Positions 33,678-44,665 are shown, numbered from the stretch's first letter. The stretch is 64,000 nucleotides of DNA from Hevea brasiliensis (GCF_030052815.1 NC_079496.1:36419593-36483592); one strand, 5' to 3'. Made by a program: numbers and translations. Notes: generated by a model from the letters alone, not told the origin.

Positions 33678-35584
33678 ATGGCATCCTCGAGTCAGTCGGC
33701 AGAAGAAATTCCTAGACCGGAACAGCATGCTAAACTGTGGTCCGAATTGCCTCAGGGTTCAGTACCTCCACGAAGTGATGTCATCAGGGCAGATGCCAAC
33801 TTGTTACCCTCGTTGGATCTGAGCAAAGTCAAAGTCAAAAGCACTTGCCTCGAAGGTTTATCCAGTAGTTGGAGTTTGCTTCCCAACCACGTCAAGGCAC
33901 AATTTGAGGAAAAATATGGAAGGATTGCGCCCTTGATGCGAGTCAAAGTCCAAGTCCCGGTATTGAAGGCCATGCTGTCAGTTTGGAATCCCAAGTATGG
34001 GGTTCAATGATATCGATACTACCCCCACTATGGAAGAATATCAGGCATTGCTAGAAATTCCTTATGCGGTGCAGAATCGGATCTACCTACACTTTGAACA
34101 TAGGCAGACCTGGAAACGGTTCGCACACATGTTGGGGATTCCCCTAGAAGAAGCAAAGGCAAGGGAAACTATCAAAGGAAACACGCATGGATGGTATTGG
34201 ACTTACCTCAGGAAGGGGTTAGATCAATACATCCATAATGAACAATGGGAGCAAGCTTCATTGGCACTTGCTTTGGGGATCTATGGCTTGATATTATTCC
34301 CTGGGCCTCCGGGAATTATAACCTGCAGCGTTGTAGAGATATTTTGGGCAGTAGAAAAGCAGAAGGTCAATCCAATACCAGCAATTCTTGCAGAGACTTT
34401 ATTAACCCTTACTTACTATCGACAACAAGGCGAGGGGTCCATCAAGTGTTGTTCTCAATTATTGCACCTCTGGATCATCAGTCACATGTGCCCTGTAGAG
34501 ACAAAGGGGTTAACTTGGTATCTTGACCAACCTCTTATCGAAAAGATGATTAGATTAGTAATCAGCCCAAAGGATGAGCTGCAGTGGCAAGAACAGATTC
34601 TGAGTTTCAACAGCCATGACTACTGTTGGAAGAAATTGTGGACGTCGGGTTAACCCATTTTGTTCAGCACAGGGAGTAATTGTTTAGTGTCTCTAATTAG
34701 AGTGACCGGACACACAAATTACATCCCAGCATTAGTAATGAGACAGTTCGGTTCAACCCAGTCCGCAATCAGTATTAAAGAATAACCGAGGTCATTTCTA
34801 TCATGAGCTCGATAATGAAGAAGAATTGAAAGTAGCTCGCAAATCCTGGTAAAACATCACTATGATGGAAAGGTCGCCTAAAGGACCGAGTGTCACGCGC
34901 GATTATCTTAAATGGAGGGTTGGCAGGGATCAAGGACACTTGACTGCAGATCCAATCAAATTCAACGGCAACGACCCCCGTCAAAACATCCTTTCAGAAG
35001 AAGCTAGCGCTCGTTTGGCCGACTCTCTACAAAAGGTGAATACCAAAAACTCGCAATTATAAGAACAAATAAAACAGTTAGAAGACCAACAGCAGATCCT
35101 CAAAAGAAAAGTAAGAAGGCTCAGGGAAGATGCAATGACCGAAAAGATAGGGTTTGAAGAGCAAGAAACACGATGGGAAAGGGAAAAGAGCTCTCTCCAA
35201 GCTACAATAAAAGAAACAGAAGTACAGAATGGCAAGCTTCAAGAGAAAATGAAATACCAGGAGATACTCATGGAGGAGTATAAACAAGAAAGCAAAAAGA
35301 AGAAGCTTGAACTGAAGGAGCAAGCACAGCTTATCAATGATATCCTGAGAGAATGTGCTAAAGAAAGGAAGGAAAAAGAAAGACAAGCCACTCTCTATCA
35401 AGAGCTAAAAGAAAATGTTGACCAGCTGAAGAGAATGATAGCACAGGGGAAACAAGAACTATTAACTGAATCCGAGTATGCCCTGAGGATATTCAACCCT
35501 GCCAGACAAGAAGAAAGGCTTTATGAATATCTCAGGAAATGTCATTACATTATAAAGAACCTCCCTGAGCCTAGACCAATGTAA
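33678..35584 (+). pseudogene. Ogre ORF1: DUF7745-like domain plus coiled coil, broken
   Basis: Start chosen at ATG 33678 (MASSSQSAEEIPRPEQHAKL). The first half resembles plant DUF7745-type proteins: FEEKYGRIAPLMRVKVQVPV, a TPTMEEYQALLEIP block, LALALGIYGLILFPGPPGII, FWAVEKQKVNPIPAILAETL and CCSQLLHLWIISHM. The frame slips by one near 34000, and a stop at 34651 is followed by continued family-like reading to about 34850 (TNYIPALVMRQFG). From about 34865 a highly charged coiled coil runs to the end, rich in Glu/Lys/Gln (for example KKKKLELKEQAQLINDIL). The closing LYEYLRKCHYIIKNLPEPRP is typical of ORF1 ends. An ORF1 before gag is the hallmark of Ogre; its function is not established. At least one frameshift and several stops make this copy inactive. 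Confidence 0.8.
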
Positions 35585-36013
35585 AGAATGCCATGTATGA
35601 ATTATTCAATTAATGGAACAACTTTTGGGCCATTGTTTAGCAAAATTGTGAATGAATAGTATGACTCCCGTAGGAACCCCCTCGCTAGGGTTATGTGAAA
35701 AATTGGATGCGCCATATGGACAGGTTTCATGGATGCGCATTCAATCCAGTCATTCACTGTCAGACTATCAAACGATGCCATGATAAAATTGATGCAATTA
35801 TTCTTCTGCAGATTTCATTCTTGGCTCTCAGATGCCACCGTATCCTTTGTCCAAACCAGGACCCTTTTAATTTTTAACAAAATTCAAAATTCACTAAAAG
35901 GTTTTTTTTTCCTCCTACAGAAAATCAACATTGCTTCAAATAAAGCAAGCCTGACCAGACACGCAGTTCAACCTAGACGAGTGTACTTAACAAGGTCACG
36001 AACAAGAAGGCTA
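35585..36013 (+). other. Spacer between ORF1 and gag
   Basis: About 430 bp. A pyrimidine stretch followed by CTACAG at about 35917-35922 is a plausible splice acceptor, after which the gag reading begins (ASLTRHAVQPRRVYLTRSR). The gag start may therefore lie a little upstream of the ATG that I used. Confidence 0.4.
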
Positions 36014-38554
36014 ATGGAAGACCAGGAACAAGTCCAGAACCTACAAGGACAAGTGTCTGAATTGAAAGACTAGGTCTCAGAGCTCATGAGACTAATGAGA
36101 GAGATGTCCCATAATAAGCCTGCTTCAGAGCCTAACTTACCATTACCTCCCCCACCTCCTACAATGGTTGATTCTCATCATGCTTCAACCTCTTTCACCT
36201 TTCAGCCACCTATCCCAGATCCGACAATCACCGTCAATCTGGCTCCCCTGAATAATGATCCACCTTTCTCCCATTACCCGACTATCCCAAATGCAGAGCC
36301 ATACCCTTCAATCCTGATCCCTCCGGTTCATTCCACCCCTCATTTCCCAACTGGGGGAGTATTTCATGCAGTAGGACGGGAAAATAAGATGAAAGAAAAT
36401 GAGAAGCTTTCCGCTCTAGAAGAGAGATTAAGAGCGATAGAGGGACTGAACATGTATGGTTCAGTTGATGTGGCATCATTGAGATTGGTGCCTGATGTGG
36501 TGGTGCCGCTTAAGTTCAAGGTCCAGGACTTCGACAAATACACCGGGAATTCAGACCCTCGCATTCACTTGGCCACTTATATCACTAAAATGTCTGCCCT
36601 GACGGAAGACGATAGACTCTTGGTTCACTTCTTTCACGAGAGTCTCTCTGGGGCAGCCTTAAGGTGGTGTATTCAGTTAGACAGGAGCAAATTACGCTCC
36701 TGGAAAGATTTGGCTGATGTTTTCTTGAAATAATACAAGTTCAACTGTGACGTGGGCCCCACAAGGAGAGACCTCCAAAACCTGATACAGAGGGAAAGAG
36801 AAAGCTTCAAAGAGTATGCCCAGAGGTGGAGAGAGAAAGCGGCAGAAGTATATCCTCCGGTTACTGATAATGAGCTTTGTTCCCTGTTCATCGAGACATT
36901 GAAGGTTCCATACTTCAATCTGATGATTGGAAATACTTCCAATAGCTTCTCGAACATCATCCAAGCTAGTGAAAGGATAGAAGCTAACTTAAGGATGGGA
37001 CGACTGCAGGAGTTGACTGAGAATCCTGTAAAGAAAACTGCCAGTTTTGGCAAGAAGAAAGAGGGTGATGTGCATTCCATCACCCGACAGAACACCCAAT
37101 CTTCATTACCTCCAAATAACTACCGGCCATATCCTCCCCCTCATGGCCAAACCATTGCAAACATTCCACCCCCTTTCCCAAATTATCCTCACCCACGCCC
37201 ACAGTATCCACCCCCAACAACTTACCAGCCCAGACCACCTCAAAGTAACCCGACACCACAAAGAAATCCTGATCCACCTCTTCCCCTGCCACTTAGCGAA
37301 ATATACCGATACCTCGTCGGTATAAATCAAATAGTGCCGATTCCCCTTGACCCAATTTAGTCGCCATACCCCAGGTGGTATGATGCCAGTGCTCAGTGTG
37401 AGTATCATGGAGGGGCACAGGGGCACTCTACTGATAATTGTGGGGCACTCAGAGGGAGAGTGCACGCCCTAATCAGAAACGAATGGTTAAAAATCGAAAA
37501 GAATGAGTCCCTTCCCAATGTCACCTCAAACCCATTGCCCAATCACGGTACGGGCAGTGGCATGAATATGATAGATTCAGAAGGAGAAGGGTCAACTTTG
37601 GAGATAGATCAACTGATTCCTCACTTTAAGGAAATCTTTACAATGGCAGTGAGGGAAGGTTATCTCTGCCCTCAAATACCAGAGCCTAAAAATAATGTGG
37701 GATACCCCTATCATGGAGGAGCAGCTGACCACGAGCTGCAAAATTGTGAGGAGTTCAAACAAGAGGTCCAGAACCTACTGTCCCTTAAGGTCTTAAGATG
37801 CCAAGCAAGGTTGAAAATAGAGGGCGGAGTAAATGCAGCCCGATTCGGCCAAAATGCCTCTAATCACAGAATGACCTTCTCTATCCCAACATCATCACCA
37901 CCAGTAACAATCATCCGAACCCCGTCCCAGCTCCCAGTTACAAACACTCGTGCTGTACCCTGGAACTATGATTTCCAAGTCTTCACCCAAGGAGCATCAA
38001 GCAGTACACCGGCTACTAGCCTTGCCTCACCTTCAGTACCTCCTAAACCGTGCTTTGCTCCTCACGAGCACTTCAAAATGACTTATGCTGGACCTTCTGG
38101 TAATGCTACTCCCCAATCAAACCCCCAGCCCGTCGCTACCACGAAATCCTCCCCACTTGAGCAAGAGGTTGAATTTATAACCCGAAGTGGGAGATGTTAC
38201 GGGGGTGAAGAGAAAGAAAAGAAGAGAGGGAAAGTAAAAATGGGAGAGCCCCAAGAGAATACAGAAGAGGAGGTTGAGAAAGTGGAGAGAGGAGAACCTG
38301 CCGGATCAAATGAAGAGGAGGAGCTGTTGCTTCAAATAATGAAGCAAAGTGAGTACGACGTTGTTGAACAGTTAAGAAAGACACCTGCTCGAATTTCACT
38401 ATTGTCGCTGATTCTGAGCTCAGAGGTGCACCATCAAGCCTTGCAGAAAATTCTGGATCAGGCCTTCGTAAACCCCGACATCACACCAGGGCAATTTGAG
38501 AAAATAGTGGGACAAATTCAAGCATCCAGCTTTGTCACTTTTTCAGAAGAATAG
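36014..38554 (+). pseudogene. Ogre-like gag with in-frame stops
   Basis: One frame from ATG 36014 (MEDQEQVQNLQGQVSEL, a short coiled coil). A Pro-rich stretch follows, then capsid at about 36500-37020: PLKFKVQDFDKYTGNSDPR, ESLSGAALRWCIQLDRSK, ESFKEYAQRWREKA and FIETLKVPYFNLMIG. After another Pro/Gln-rich linker come two fingers of Ogre type, CEYHGGAQGHSTDNC (about 37400) and YPYHGGAADHELQNCEEF (about 37700). Stops at 36071, 36731, 37358 and 38552 are all TAG/TAA where Gln fits, and no frameshift is visible. The role in the family is the particle shell and RNA packaging. The stops probably kill it unless read through. Confidence 0.88.
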
Positions 38555-39486
38555 ATAGACCCGGCAGGCTTAAAGCACACTAAGGCTCTGCATGTGACAG
38601 TAAAGTGTAAAGGTTGCATAGTTGCCAAGGTCCTCATTGACAATGGATTCGCACTCAACGTCTTGCCTAATGCCACTTTGGCTAGGCTACCGGTCAACCG
38701 GTCAAACATACGTCAAAGTGCTATGGTGGTAAGAGCTTTTGACGGCACAAGGAGGGAGGTACTAGGAGACATTGACTTGCCACTCCAAATCGGCGCATGC
38801 ACCTTCAACGTCATGTTCCAAGTGATGAACATTGAACCTGCATACACTATGTTGCTGGGGAGGCCTTGGATCCATTCAGCAAATGCCGTTCCTTCGACTT
38901 TACACCAGAAGATCAAATACATTATGGACGGCAAAATCATCACTGTGAAAGGGGAGGAAGCCATGCTGGTCACCAAGCCGCAATCACTTCCTTATGTGGA
39001 AGCAGCTGAGGAATCATTGGAAAGCTCTTTTCAAGCTCTAGAGTTGCAAGAAACTATCCTGAGGGATGAAGGGGCTACGGCTATAATAGCAAAGGTGATG
39101 CTGAAGAATGGGTATGAGATGGGCAAGGGGTTAGGTGCTATATTACAGGGGATTATCGAACCTATACCAGCTATCCAAAAGGTTGGTCGTTGCGGTTTGG
39201 GTTATGAGAAAGACGCCTTCATGGATGGACGATTCTGGATGAGAAGTATGCTTCAGAATCAGAGATTTGATCAGAAGATCAGGAAAATGAAGGTAGTCCC
39301 TAAAATCGCAGAGGTCTTCACCAAGCCGGTTATTGAAAATCCGGCGGAAACTGAAGAATCACCCGATGAACCATCCATTAATGTCATCCATCTCGATTCC
39401 TTGTATGAAGCTCTAGTCTCGCCAATAGCTGAAGGGCAAGAACTGGACAACTGGATGGCAGAGGACATTCCTGTACTCAATTTCGG
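38555..39486 (+). pseudogene. Ogre-like protease with G-patch, end of exon 1
   Basis: Same frame as gag. The protease active site is KVLIDNGFALNVLPNATL; IDNG is normal for Ogre/Tat in place of DTG. MLLGRPWIHSANAVPSTLHQ is the conserved block near the protease C-terminus. About 80 residues on is a G-patch-like segment: VMLKNGYEMGKGLGAILQG, IIEPIP and GRCGLGYE. G-patches bind RNA and follow the protease in some retroviruses; the job here is inferred. The frame ends in VLNFG and a TAA at 39488-39490, which lies in the probable intron. No stop occurs between 38555 and 39487, the longest clean stretch of the element. Confidence 0.85.
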
Positions 39487-39664
39487 GTAAAGTACTTTTG
39501 GTTATCAACACTTGATCATTTTGTCCATGGTAACAAGTGTAATACTGTAAATGGACCCTTTTCTTATGATGCAAATATTAATGGATTAATGGCGCATTTT
39601 TACATCCAATTCTCTTTTCCTTGTTTTGCCATTTTCGTAATATATTCCCCTTTCATTTCTTCAG
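39487..39664 (+). other. Probable 178-bp intron between protease and reverse transcriptase
   Basis: GTAAAGTAC at 39487 follows the last conserved gag-pro residues. The 3' side is a pyrimidine-rich CCTTTCATTTCTTCAG ending at 39664. The upstream frame (position mod 3 = 2) and downstream frame (mod 3 = 0) are joined exactly by removing 178 bases. The intron would also remove the TAA at 39488. Ogre elements are known for an intron at this place, which separates gag-pro from pol. Confidence 0.7.
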
Positions 39665-40800
39665 GACCATTCATCAATTAACACCTAATAATCTAATAGA
39701 CTCAGAAATTCCTCTGGTTAATTTTGAAATTCCCATAATTGCCATTACTTCAAGTGATTCTGAGAAGGAACTCATAGAAGAAAGGGATGAAAGAGATGAA
39801 CCTTCCCTGGTACCTTACAGGGACGAAACGCACACAGTGAATTTTAGCACAGAAGAAATAAAAAGAGAACTTAAAGTTGTGGAGAGTGCAGAATTAGAAG
39901 ATATGGTCAGTCTACTCAAAGAATTCCTGGACGTATTTTCATGGAGTTATGACGATATGACCGGCTTAGACCCCCAGATTGTGACACACAAGATTCCCCT
40001 AATTCTCGGAATGATCCCGGTAAAGCAGAAGCTGAGAAGAATGAACCCTGACACGCTGCTCAAAGTCAGGGATGAAGTCAAAAAGCAATATGATGCTGGG
40101 TTTCTAGAAGTAGTCAAATATCCTCAATGGATAGCTAACATTGTCTCGGTAATGAAGAAAGACGGAAGAGTCAGGGTGTGCATTGATTACAGGGATCTTA
40201 ATAAAGCAAGCCTGAAGGATGATTTCTCTCTCCCGCACATAGACGTGCTAGTAGACAATGCCGTAGGATTGGGCAGATGTTCATGTATCGATGGAGCGTC
40301 CGGGTACAATCAAATCCTCATGGATGAACAGGATAAGGAGAAAACCGCTTTTGTCACTCAGTGGGGGGTATTCTGTTATTGGGTCATGCCATTTGGCTTA
40401 AAGAATGCAGGCGCTACCTACCAACGTGCTATGGTCATATTATTCCACGATATGATGCACAAAGAAGTGGAGGTGTACGTGGATGATATGATCATCAAAT
40501 CCAGGGAAGGAGAAAGCCATGTGCAGGTGCTAAGAAAAGTATTCGAGAGACTCAGGAAGTATCAACTAAAATTGAACCCTGCCAAATGTGTGTTCGGAGC
40601 TAAATCTGGGAAGTTGGTGGGATTCATAGTAGGTGAGAAGGGAATAGAAGTAGATCCAGACAAAGTTCGAGTTATTTAAGAGATGCCATCCCCAAAGACA
40701 GAAAGGGAGGTGCGCGATTTTAGAGAAAAATTGACGCATTTGAGATTTATTTCCAACCTCACTGCTAAGGCTGAGCCTATCTTTAGACTACTCTGAAAGA
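39665..40800 (+). pseudogene. Ogre-like reverse transcriptase
   Basis: Reads from the exon-2 start (THIHQL-like acidic spacer) into the polymerase: MIPVKQKLRRMNPD, VRVCIDYRDLNKASLKDDF, GYNQILMDEQDKEKTAF, WVMPFGLKNAGATYQRAM and the catalytic YVDDMIIKS at 40476-40502. GFIVGEKGIEVDPDKV marks the thumb side. Stops at 40677 (TAA) and 40794 (TGA) match Gln and Arg codons with C changed to T; the frame is kept. The enzyme would copy the element RNA into DNA in the particle. All visible catalytic residues are present, but the stops downstream truncate the polyprotein. Confidence 0.9.
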
Positions 40801-41270
40801 ACAACACCGCTCAATGGGATTCAGTTTGCTAAGAGGCTTTCGAGAGAATTAAGCAGTACCTGTCAAAGCCACTAGTATTGGTTCCTCCGGTGGCGGGAAG
40901 ACCGTTGATTTTATACATGGCTGTCCAACAGAATTCAATGGGATGTGTTTTGGGGCAGCATGATGACACTGGTTGAAAGGAAAGAGCCATCTACTATTTG
41001 AGTAAGAAGTTCAATGATTGTGAGTCAAGGTACTCTTTCCTAGAGAAAACTTGTTGCGCATTAGCCTGGGCGGCAAATCGACATAAACACTACATGTTGA
41101 ATCATAAGACAAGGCTCATCTCTAGGATGGATCCTATTAAGTATGTATTCGAAAGCCCATTTGTGCCGGGAAGGATAGCCAAATGGCAGGTCATACTCTC
41201 TCAATATGACATTGTCTACATGACCCGAAAGGCAGTAAAGGGTAGCATAATCGCTGATCTTTTAGCATAA
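40801..41270 (+). pseudogene. Ogre-like RNase H (standard gypsy domain)
   Basis: Follows the reverse transcriptase in the same frame: FERIKQYLSKPLVLVPPV, the decayed first-Asp region (LILYMAVQQNSMGCVLGQ, where the family has an Ala/Thr-Ser/Asn variant), RAIYYLSKKFNDCESRYSF, EKTCCALAWAANRHKHYM and WQVILSQYDIVYMTRKAVKG. It closes with ADLLA before a TAA at 41268. Stops at 40830 and 40974 again match CAA and CGA. In Tat elements this first RNase H often lacks catalytic residues, and the second domain is thought to compensate. Confidence 0.82.
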
Positions 41271-41360
41271 AACCCAATCCAGGATTATGAAGCCTTGGAT
41301 TTTGAATTCCCTGATAAGCATGTTAATTAAGTCAACAGCGAAGAAAAAGAGCCAGCTGAT

Positions 41361-41780
41361 GTGTGGGAAATGTATTTCGACGGAGCTATTAATTTGTCTG
41401 GTAATAGAATTGGGGCAGTACTGGTATCACCCGATGGGAAACACTTCCCAATAGCCATCAAGTTAAGGTTTGAATGTACCAATAATGTCGCAGAATACGA
41501 AGCTTGTGTGATGGGTTTACAGGCCGCCATCGAAATGAAAGTCAGGAAGTTGGAGGTATATGGAGATTCAGCCTTGATCATTTATCAAGTCAAGGGAGAA
41601 TGGCAAACTAAGGATTCGAAGTTAATCCCATACCAGAAGTACCTACTGGAATTGAACAAGAAATTCGAAGAAATTTCTTTCACTCACCTCAGTCGGGACA
41701 AAAATCAATTTGCGGATGCCTTAGCCACCCTGGCTGTTATGGCTCAAATAGAAGAAGGGCAGACGACTCAGGAATTGTAG
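41361..41780 (+). pseudogene. Second, archaeal-type RNase H of Tat/Ogre
   Basis: Clean 139-codon stretch: VWEMYFDGAINLSGNRIGAV with the first catalytic Asp (YFDGA), CTNNVAEYEACVMGLQAAI with the Glu, KLEVYGDSALIIYQVKGEW with the second Asp, and RDKNQFADALATLAVM with the last Asp. This extra domain, called aRNH, is a mark of the Tat/Ogre branch and replaces the worn first RNase H. It is in the pol frame, with a stop just before (41328) and at its end (41778), where Gln is expected. Confidence 0.88.
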
Positions 41781-41915
41781 ATCAAAGCAAGGAGTGAGCC
41801 GACGTACTGCTTCATGATCGAGGAGGAAACAAATGGTAAACCTTGGTATCATGACATCCAGGTCTACATTAAAACCAGAAAATTCCCTCCAGGGGTAAGT
41901 TGAAATGAAAGAAGA

Positions 41916-43091
41916 ATGATCCGGAGATTAGCTTTGGGGTACTTCCCCAGTGGAGAAATTTTATACAAAAGGAGCTCTAACGGTGAATTGTTGAGATGCG
42001 TGGAGGAAAAAGAGGCAAAGAGGATCCTTTTCGAAACTCATGAGGGGAACTGTGTTACCCATGCTAATGGACATATGATGGCTAAGCAAATCTTGCGATG
42101 AGGATACTTTTGGACTACTATGGAGAAGGATTGCATCGAATACTTTCGGAAGTGTCACAAATGTCAAATCTATGTGGATCCGATAAATGTTTCGCCTCAC
42201 CAATTGTTCAACCTGGTCTCACCATGGCCTTTCGCAATGTGGGGAATTGACGTGATTGGTCCCATCAATCCCAAGGCATCCAATGGGCATAGATTTATCC
42301 TGGTAGCTATCGACTATTTTTCTGAATGGGTCGAAGCAACATCATATGCCCACATCACGTAAAACACATTTCTCAAGTTCCTCAGAAATAATGTCATTTG
42401 CCGACACGGCCTCCCCAGTGAAATCATCACTGACAATGCCAAGAATTTGAATGGTCTGAAGATCCAAAAATTATATGAGCAATACAAGATCCGACATCTC
42501 AATTCCTCACCATACCGTCCCCAGATGAATGGAGCAATGGAAGCTGCAAACAAAAATCTCAAGAGAATAATTCGGAAAATGACAGTCACCTATAGAGATT
42601 GGCATGATATGCTTCCCTACGCCCTTCATGCATACCGGACTTTCGTAAAGACGTCAACTGGGGCAACCCCATACTCACTAGTTTACAAGATGGAAGCTGT
42701 ATTACCTATTGAAGTGGAAATTCCTTCCTTAAGAATTCTAAAGGAATCAGGGATTGATGAGTCGGAGTGGATCCAGTTAAGGTTCGACCAATTAAATTTG
42801 CTAGACGAGAAAAGGCTAGCGGCAGCATGTCATGGGTAGTTATACCAGAGAAGAATGGCTCGGGCATTTAACAAAGGCATTCGCCCACGTGAATTTCAAC
42901 CCGGGGATCTAGTCCTGAAAAAGGTGCTTCCGAATCAAAATGATGCTGGGGGTAAATGGACACCAACATATGAAGGACCCTATGTGGTCAAAAGGGCATT
43001 TTTTGGTGGGGCCCTAATCTTGTCCCGTATGGATGGTGAAGAATTCCCAAGACTCGTGAATGCCGACATTGTCCGGAGATATTATGCCTAG
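41916..43091 (+). pseudogene. Ogre-like integrase
   Basis: Zinc-binding N-domain: ETHEGNCVTHANGHMMAK with His-His and KCHKCQIYVD with Cys-Cys. Core with D-D-E: MWGIDVIGPINPKASNGH (Asp), ITDNAKNLNG (Asp) and YRPQMNGAMEAANKNLKR (Glu). The C-terminal part includes GATPYSLVYKMEAVLPIEVE, REFQPGDLVLKKVLPNQND and KWTPTYEGPYVVKRAF, ending at YYA with a natural TAG at 43089. Premature stops at 42099 (TGA), 42360 (TAA) and 42837 (TAG) equal Arg or Gln codons with C changed to T. The frame is the same as reverse transcriptase throughout. It would insert the cDNA into host DNA. Confidence 0.9.
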
Positions 43092-43124
43092 CAAAAAAAA
43101 AAAAAAACAAAAACAAAAAAGGGA

Positions 43125-43300
43125 TAGGGGTGAAAACCCGAAAAGGCGCCCCTAGCAAAATGCGTGAAGAGGTGAAAACCCGGAAGGGTGCTTTCTGTAA
43201 AATGAGTGAAGGGTGAAAACCCGAAAGGGCACCCTGAAAGAGCGAGTAAAAAAAAAAAAAAAAAAATCGAAGGGTGAAAACCCGAAAGGGCGCCCTTAGA
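43125..43300 (+). repeat. Repeated GGGTGAAAACCC hairpin units after pol
   Basis: Four units at about 43127, 43170, 43211 and 43272 read (G)GGTGAAAACCCGAAAGGG, followed by a GCGCCC-type partner. Each contains a short perfect stem, GGGT/ACCC, closed by a GAAA tetraloop of the GNRA class. Two weaker copies lie at 43727-43800. Poly(A) tracts occur at about 43093-43107, 43248-43266 and 43690-43722. A structured RNA element is an inference. Confidence 0.6.
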
Positions 43301-43687
43301 ACCAGAAAATGGAGAATAAAGGAAGAAGATATGGGACCAGGGAAGGAAAATAAATCATCGCGACATGAATCCTCGTCAGTAGAATACTTGAAATAATGAC
43401 AGTTAAGAGACTTCAAAGTTAACTATAAGAAATTTGTGAGGTCTATCCTTGTATCCTATTTTTCTTTGAAACTGTGCCTTTTATTCCTTAGCCATAATAA
43501 AGCCATAATAAAGTCATCCTTTCACTTTGATCTACTTTCCTCGCACATTTGCATTTATCTTTTTGCTCATACTCTAATGCTATTTTTCGTGCGCTATTAA
43601 TTTGTTAAAATTTTATTATAAGATTAGGATTTGGATGTTGATAACCTCGCGTACTTTGCTAAGAAACTTGCAGGGAATAGGTGAAAG

Positions 43688-43724
<37 letters not shown>

Positions 43725-43957
43725 GGAGTGAAAACCCAGAAGGACGCTTCTAGCTGGATGGGTGGAAGGGAAAGTGAAAATCCGCAAGGGCGCTTTCCGC
43801 AAAACAAGAAGAAAGTCGAGAATAGAAAAAGGGCATCCGGGGAAGTTTTAGGTTAAGTCTTGTAACTCGTCCTCCATTAATCGTTGACCTTCAGGATCCT
43901 GTTAAGTACACTTCGTCGCGGAAGAACTTCTTGTGTCAAGTTAGACTTGCTTTGTAA

Positions 43958-44665
43958 GATTTTTAATTTTCTAGCATTTAAATTTCTGTCATCAACCTCT
44001 GGTTCCTTGATCTAAATTGATTTTAATTTTTCAGCATTTAAATTTCTGTTATCAACCTCTGGTTCCTTGATATGAGTTGATTTTAATTTCCAGCATTTAA
44101 ATTTTCGTTATCAACCTCTGGTTCCTTGATCTAAGTTGATTTTAATTTTTCAACATTTAAATTTCTGTTATCAACCTCTGGGTCCTTGATCTAAGTTGAT
44201 TTTAATTTTGCAGCATTCAAATTTCTGTTATTAACCTTTGGATCCTTGATCTAAGTTGATTTTAATTTTCCAGTATTTAAATTTCTGTTATCAACCTCTG
44301 GTTCCTTGATCTAAGTTGATTTTAATTTTTCAAGCATTTAAGTTTCTGTTATCAACCTCTGGTTCCTTTATCTAAGTTGATTTTAATTTCCCAGAATTTA
44401 AATTTCTTTTATCAACCTTTGGTTTCTTGATCTAAGTTGATTTTAATTTTTCAAGCATTTAAATTTCTGTTATCAACCTCTGGTTCGTTGATCTAAGTTG
44501 ATTTTAATTTTTCAGCATTTAAGTTTCTGTTATCAACCTCTGGTTCCTTGATCTAAGTTGATTTTAATCTTCCAGCATTTAAATTTTCGTTATCAACCTC
44601 TGGTTCCTTGATCTAAGTTGATTTTATTTTTTCAGCATTTAAATTCCTGTTATTAACCTCTGGGT
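43958..44665 (+). repeat. 60-bp tandem repeat, about 12 copies, before the 3' LTR
   Basis: Exact 60-base period. Each unit reads AATTTCTGTTATCAACCTCT, then GGTTCCTTGATCTAAGTTGA, then TTTTAATTTTTCAGCATTTA, with a few substitutions and one-base indels. It lies in the untranslated part between integrase and PPT, where Ogre elements often carry satellite-like arrays. Confidence 0.9.

Noticed and set aside
35078..35401. 107-codon hydrophobic minus-strand frame
   Set aside because: Exact antisense shadow of the Lys/Glu-rich ORF1 coiled coil; AAG/GAA codons read backwards give Leu/Phe/Ser.
36014..43091. Idea that the C-to-T type stops are repaired by C-to-U RNA editing
   Set aside because: Such editing is known in plant organelles, not for nuclear transcripts. 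Methylcytosine deamination explains the same pattern more simply.
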